Source: Actinomadura meyerae
Lineage (GTDB): Bacteria; Actinomycetota; Actinomycetes; Streptosporangiales; Streptosporangiaceae
Assembly (NCBI RefSeq): GCF_900188445.1
Contig: NZ_FZOR01000034.1
Span: 30,231 to 94,230, forward strand
Direction: 5' to 3'
Length of the DNA: 64,000 bases
Shown: positions 61,410 through 64,000 of the stretch, one piece after another
Numbering within the stretch: the first letter of the stretch is position 1
How the letters are laid out: every line of letters begins with the position of its first letter
Program-made: the position numbers and the translations under genes
The notes under the pieces: generated by a model
What the model was told of the DNA's origin: nothing
Seen by the model: the letters and a program-made list of their open reading frames with translations, nothing else
The model's database searches: none

Positions 61410-61877
61410 TCACCAGCGGCCGGCCTCCTCGGTGTCGCGCAGCACCGGTCGGCCGCCGACGAGGTCGTAGCGGTTCATCGCGGACAGCGGCGGGGAGTAG
61501 GCGTGCACGCTGATCGCCGGGGCGGCGGAGGCGTTGCGCACCTCGTGGACGTAGTCGGCCCCGAACGCGCGGACCTCGCCCGGCGCGACCGTGCGCACCG
61601 CGCCCGGGTCGCGCTCCTCCAGGGCGCCGAGCGCGACCGCGAACGCGCCCCGCGAGCCGCCGTGGTCGTGCAGGCCGGTGCCCTGGCCGGGGAGCCAGCT
61701 GATCAGCCAGATCTCCCGGTCGTCGTCGCGATGGAGGCGCTCGTACCAGCGGCCCTCCGGGTCGAACCGCACCCGCGCCAGCCAGTCGGCGCTGCTGCGG
61801 GCCAGCTCCGCCGCCGTCTCGGCCAGCGGGCCCGTGACGTGGGCGCCCGTGACGAGGGCGCTCGTGGTCGTCGTCAT
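61410..61877 (-). CDS. Cysteine dioxygenase family protein
   Basis: 155 aa from the ATG at 61877 with GGAGA upstream. Cupin with LPGQGTGLHDHGGSRGAFAV (His-x-His iron ligands) and DYVHEVRNASAAPAISVHAY (third His), the small bacterial CDO type. Oxidises L-cysteine with O2 to cysteinesulfinate. Preceded by a leader peptide gene and a long hairpin which may regulate it by cysteine supply. Related 3-mercaptopropionate dioxygenases cannot be excluded. Confidence 0.88.
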   Translation of the reverse strand: MTTTTSALVTGAHVTGPLAETAAELARSSADWLARVRFDPEGRWYERLHRDDDREIWLISWLPGQGTGLHDHGGSRGAFAVALGALEERDPGAVRTVAPGEVRAFGADYVHEVRNASAAPAISVHAYSPPLSAMNRYDLVGGRPVLRDTEEAGRW

Positions 61878-61899
61878 TCTCCGGTGTCCTCTCCGTGGT

Positions 61900-62025
61900 T
61901 CACGTGTGTCGCCGCGCTGCGCCGCCGAAGGGCGCGGCGCGGCGACACAGCGCACTCGCCAGCCGGCCGAGATCGACGTGCGGGCGCGTCCAGAGAGAGG
62001 TCCGTGCGTGCATGCGGACCAGCAT
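61900..62025 (-). CDS. Putative cysteine-responsive leader peptide upstream of cdo
   Basis: 41 codons from the ATG at 62025 (ATG 62013 possible): MLVRMHARTSLWTRPHVDLG, then RLASALCRRAAPF. The core RPHVDLGRLASALC matches the small leader peptides known upstream of sulfur-metabolism genes in actinobacteria ([R/H]-HVDL-x-R-x-[AS]-S-A-x-C). Its single Cys codon (61947-61945) lies in the 5' arm of the hairpin described next, and the stop lies 3 bp beyond the hairpin. It ends 22 bp before the cdo start. Confidence 0.75.
   Translation of the reverse strand: MLVRMHARTSLWTRPHVDLGRLASALCRRAAPFGGAARRHT
61905..61949 (-). promoter_or_regulatory. Long hairpin overlapping leader peptide, candidate attenuator
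   Basis: 13-bp perfect outer stem (61905-61917 with 61937-61949), one U-G pair, then 5-bp inner stem (61919-61923 with 61931-61935) and a 7-nt loop. No T-run follows, so Rho-dependent or translational control is more likely than intrinsic termination. Confidence 0.65.
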
Positions 62026-62034
62026 GGCCAGGAT

Positions 62035-62055
62035 TTCCTACTTAGTCAATTGGAA
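62035..62055. promoter_or_regulatory. AT-rich dyad between cdo leader and ADH genes
   Basis: TTCC-N13-GGAA within an AT-rich 30-bp stretch in an otherwise GC-rich gap, with TTGACT on the minus strand. Could be a promoter/operator for the leader-cdo unit. The regulator is unknown. Confidence 0.35.
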
Positions 62056-62130
62056 TTACCGGAAACTTGCGCCGCGATGGCGCCCGGTTTCGGGGTATGC
62101 GAGATGGAACGGGCTCTTCAGGGAGGGATC

Positions 62131-63180
62131 ATGCGGGCACTTCGGTTGCTGGAGTGGAAGTCCGATCCGGAGCCGGTCGAGGTCGCCGAGCCGGAGCCGG
62201 GACCGGGGCAGGTCGTCGTCAAGGTCGGGGGCGCGGGCGCCTGCCACTCGGACCTGCACCTCATGCGCGACCTCGACGGCGACACGCTGCCGTGGGGGCC
62301 GCCGTTCACCCTCGGCCACGAGAACGCCGGGTGGGTGCACGCCGTCGGCGACGGCGTCCGCGGCGTCGAGGTGGGCGAGCCCGTGGCCGTGTACGGGCCG
62401 TGGGGTTGCGGGGTCTGCGTGCGGTGCCAGGCCGGGGCGGAGAACTACTGCGAGAACCCGGCGGAGGCTCCCGTGCCCGGAGGCGGCGGCGGGCTCGGGC
62501 TCGACGGCGGCATGGCCGAGTACCTGCTGGTGCCCTCCGGGCGGTTCCTCGTGCCGCTGCCTGACGGGCTCGACCCGGTGGACGCGGCCCCGCTGACCGA
62601 CGCCGGGCTCACCCCGTACCACGCCGTCCGGCGGTCGTGGGCGAAGCTGCCGCCGGGCGCGGCCGCCGTCGTGATCGGGACGGGCGGGCTCGGCCACCTG
62701 GCGGTGCAGATCCTGAAGGCCACCACGGCCGCGCGGGTCATCGCCGTCGACACGCGCGAGGAGGCCCGCGAGCTCGCGGTCTCGCACGGCGCGGATCTCG
62801 CCCTGCCGTCCGACGGCACCACGGCGGGCGCCGTGCGGGACGCGACCGGCGGGCGCGGCGCCGACGTGGTGCTCGACTTCGTCGGCGTGGACGCGACGCT
62901 CGCGACGGCCGCCGCCGCGGCGCGGACGCTCGGCGACGTCACCATCGTCGGCATCGGCGGGGGCACGCTGCCGGTGTCGTTCTTCTCCGTCCCCTACGAG
63001 GTGTCGATCCAGACGACCTACTGGGGATCGCGGCCGGAGCTGGCGGAGGTCCTCGACCTGGCGGCGCGGGGGCTGCTGCGGCCCCAGGTCACCCGGTACC
63101 CGCTGGAGCGCGCGGCGGACGCCTACCGCGACATGGAGGCGGGCCGGCTGGAGGGCCGCGCCGTGATCGTGCCCGGCTGA
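62131..63180 (+). CDS. Zinc-dependent alcohol dehydrogenase
   Basis: 349 aa from the ATG at 62131 (GGGAGG five bases upstream). MDR zinc enzyme: catalytic ligands in GACHSDLH and GHENAGWV, structural Cys set CGVCVRCQAGAENYC, NAD motif VIGTGGLGHLAVQIL with VIAVDTREEA (Asp, so NAD-preferring). Oxidises alcohols or reduces aldehydes. Divergent from the cdo leader unit; the neighbours suggest induction in low oxygen. Confidence 0.95.
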   Translation: MRALRLLEWKSDPEPVEVAEPEPGPGQVVVKVGGAGACHSDLHLMRDLDGDTLPWGPPFTLGHENAGWVHAVGDGVRGVEVGEPVAVYGPWGCGVCVRCQAGAENYCENPAEAPVPGGGGGLGLDGGMAEYLLVPSGRFLVPLPDGLDPVDAAPLTDAGLTPYHAVRRSWAKLPPGAAAVVIGTGGLGHLAVQILKATTAARVIAVDTREEARELAVSHGADLALPSDGTTAGAVRDATGGRGADVVLDFVGVDATLATAAAAARTLGDVTIVGIGGGTLPVSFFSVPYEVSIQTTYWGSRPELAEVLDLAARGLLRPQVTRYPLERAADAYRDMEAGRLEGRAVIVPG

Positions 63181-63194
63181 CGCCCTCGGGAGGA

Positions 63195-63671
63195 TCAGGG
63201 GCGCGGGGCGGGTGCGGTGGCGGCGGCCTCCACGAGCCGCAGCCGCACCGCCTGGAGCCGGTCGACGGCGAGTTCGGTGAAGCGGCGGGTCAGCTCGTAG
63301 CCGAGCGCGGGGTCGACCGCGCACAGGGTGCGCACCAGCCGCGCGTCGAACTCGACGGCCTCGACGCCGGTCACCGCCGCCGCCCCGAAGCGCCACCGGT
63401 ACGGGCGGAACAGCCAGGACCAGCCCAGCACCGAGCCGGGACCGGCGGTGTCGACGGCGACCGTGCCGCGGCCGGGCACGCGCAGGTCGAGCGCCGCCTC
63501 GCCGTCCCGGATCAGCCAGAAGCGCTCGGCCGGCGCCGCCTCGGCGATGATCCGCCGGCCCGCCGGGATCGCGGCGGGCCGGGCCGCGGTCGCCAGCCTG
63601 GCCAGATCGGCGCCGCGCATCCCGCGCAGGAAGGGCTCCCGCGCCAGATCGGCCGCCGTAAGGGTGCTCAC
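63195..63671 (-). CDS. Cyclic-nucleotide-binding domain protein (Crp-like, no HTH)
   Basis: 158 aa from the GTG at 63671. One cNMP-binding domain (LRGMRGADLARLATAARPAA, FWLIRDGEAALDLRV, GPGSVLGWSWLF) and a C-terminal helix (RRFTELAVDRLQAVRLRLVE). The phosphate-binding cassette is not well conserved and no DNA-binding domain follows, so it may be a sensor partner rather than a regulator. Similar proteins are common beside DevR/hypoxia genes in actinobacteria. Convergent with the ADH gene, 15 bp apart. Confidence 0.85.
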   Translation of the reverse strand: MSTLTAADLAREPFLRGMRGADLARLATAARPAAIPAGRRIIAEAAPAERFWLIRDGEAALDLRVPGRGTVAVDTAGPGSVLGWSWLFRPYRWRFGAAAVTGVEAVEFDARLVRTLCAVDPALGYELTRRFTELAVDRLQAVRLRLVEAAATAPAPRP

Positions 63672-63737
63672 GGTTCGCCCCCGATCGTGTATGGGTCGGT
63701 CTCCCCCATCCCAGCGCACCGGGTGACGGCCGCCACA

Positions 63738-63751
63738 GGGCCGAAAGACCC
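63738..63751 (+). promoter_or_regulatory. DosR-like box, weak (GGGCC-GAAA-GACCC)
   Basis: Fits the GGG-N8-CCC shape of DosR/DevR sites with symmetry defects. Centred 39 bp upstream of the stronger box. Confidence 0.4.
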
Positions 63752-63776
63752 TTGCCCGCGGGACCTCCGCCGGTCC

Positions 63777-63790
63777 GGGACCTAGGTCCC
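63777..63790 (+). promoter_or_regulatory. DosR-like box (GGGACCTAGGTCCC)
   Basis: Perfect 14-bp palindrome with the core GGGAC-N4-GTCCC of DosR/DevR sites (12 of 14 core positions). 88 bp before the response regulator start, suggesting control by a DevR-type protein, maybe itself. Confidence 0.55.
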
Positions 63791-63877
63791 CGGACGGCGG
63801 GACGTCCGGCGCCGCCGGGCCGCTCCGGGCGCGGCTAGCGTCCGTTGTGACGGCGACGAGACGCGAGGGGCGAGGCC

Positions 63878-64000
63878 ATGACCGGCGAGAACGCCGAGAC
63901 GATCCGGGTGTTCCTGCTGGACGACCACGAGGTCGTCCGCCGCGGGGTCGCGGCGCTGCTGTCGGCCGAGGACGACATCGAGATCGTCGGCGAGGCCGGC
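63878..64000 (+). CDS. DevR/NarL-type response regulator, N-terminal part cut by window edge
   Basis: 41 codons from the ATG at 63878: TIRVFLLDDHEVVRRGVAAL, then LSAEDDIEIVGEAG, with the acidic pair DD of the receiver domain. The phosphorylated Asp and the DNA-binding domain are outside the window. This opening is typical of DevR/DosR-like regulators (FLLDDHEVVRRG), and the DosR-like boxes upstream support that. Confidence 0.88.
   Translation, partial: MTGENAETIRVFLLDDHEVVRRGVAALLSAEDDIEIVGEAG

Overview
The window is very GC-rich (about 70% or more outside one island) and densely coded, with frequent GTG starts, 4-bp stop/start overlaps and no encoded CCA on the tRNAs. The gene set (mreBCD next to ndk and folC, paired clpP1/clpP2, a divergent DUF4233-folC locus, an XRE/DUF397/anti-sigma-type ATPase trio, WhiJ-like regulators, a Rox-type rifamycin monooxygenase) points to a filamentous or spore-forming actinomycete. 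A member of the Streptosporangiales such as Actinomadura is my best guess; the genus is inference.

Layout. 1-7 kb (minus): cell-elongation genes mrdA(partial)-mreD-mreC-mreB, then ndk, a DHA2-type exporter, DUF4233 and folC. 7-13 kb: a divergent FolC-like Mur ligase, valS flanked by two related membrane-anchored proteins, and a NarL-type two-component pair. 14.6-23.4 kb: proteostasis block clpX, clpP2, clpP1 and tig, a DMT-like membrane protein, and tex with a long Gly-rich tail. 23.6-32.1 kb: a second two-component pair, then divergent regulator/enzyme modules (MarR/cupin, TetR/SDR plus HAD phosphatase, HxlR/YceI), each with a visible candidate operator, and a secreted GH18 chitinase behind a perfect palindrome. 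32.2-35.3 kb: alaS behind a structured leader, then tRNA-Pro(TGG) and tRNA-Gly(TCC).

35.3-43 kb is an accessory island downstream of tRNA-Gly. It holds an HD hydrolase, two tandem muralytic-like proteins sharing an almost identical seven-bladed propeller, a small gene split by a stop codon, a lower-GC PD-(D/E)XK-like protein, and an RHH-type gene whose partner is frameshifted in a C6 run. 43-55 kb is mixed accessory DNA: MerR-controlled SDR and quinone reductase with apparently leaderless transcripts, a hydantoinase remnant, TetR, an ADP-ribosylglycohydrolase, an XRE-DUF397/HATPase module, a trypsin-like protease facing three small genes, an epoxide hydrolase and rifampin monooxygenase. 55-64 kb: VOC, DinB remnant and WYL regulator, then a group resembling a hypoxia/dormancy set (very large P-type ATPase, cysteine dioxygenase with an upstream leader peptide, zinc alcohol dehydrogenase, cNMP-binding protein, and the start of a DevR-like response regulator with DosR-like palindromes).

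Most notable: (i) the cysteine dioxygenase leader peptide, whose Cys codon lies inside a 19-bp hairpin; (ii) the alaS leader with mutually exclusive helices around the start codon; (iii) the twin propeller-bearing muralytic proteins without signal peptides; (iv) the protease plus three small genes; (v) the nuclease-like protein in the low-GC island.
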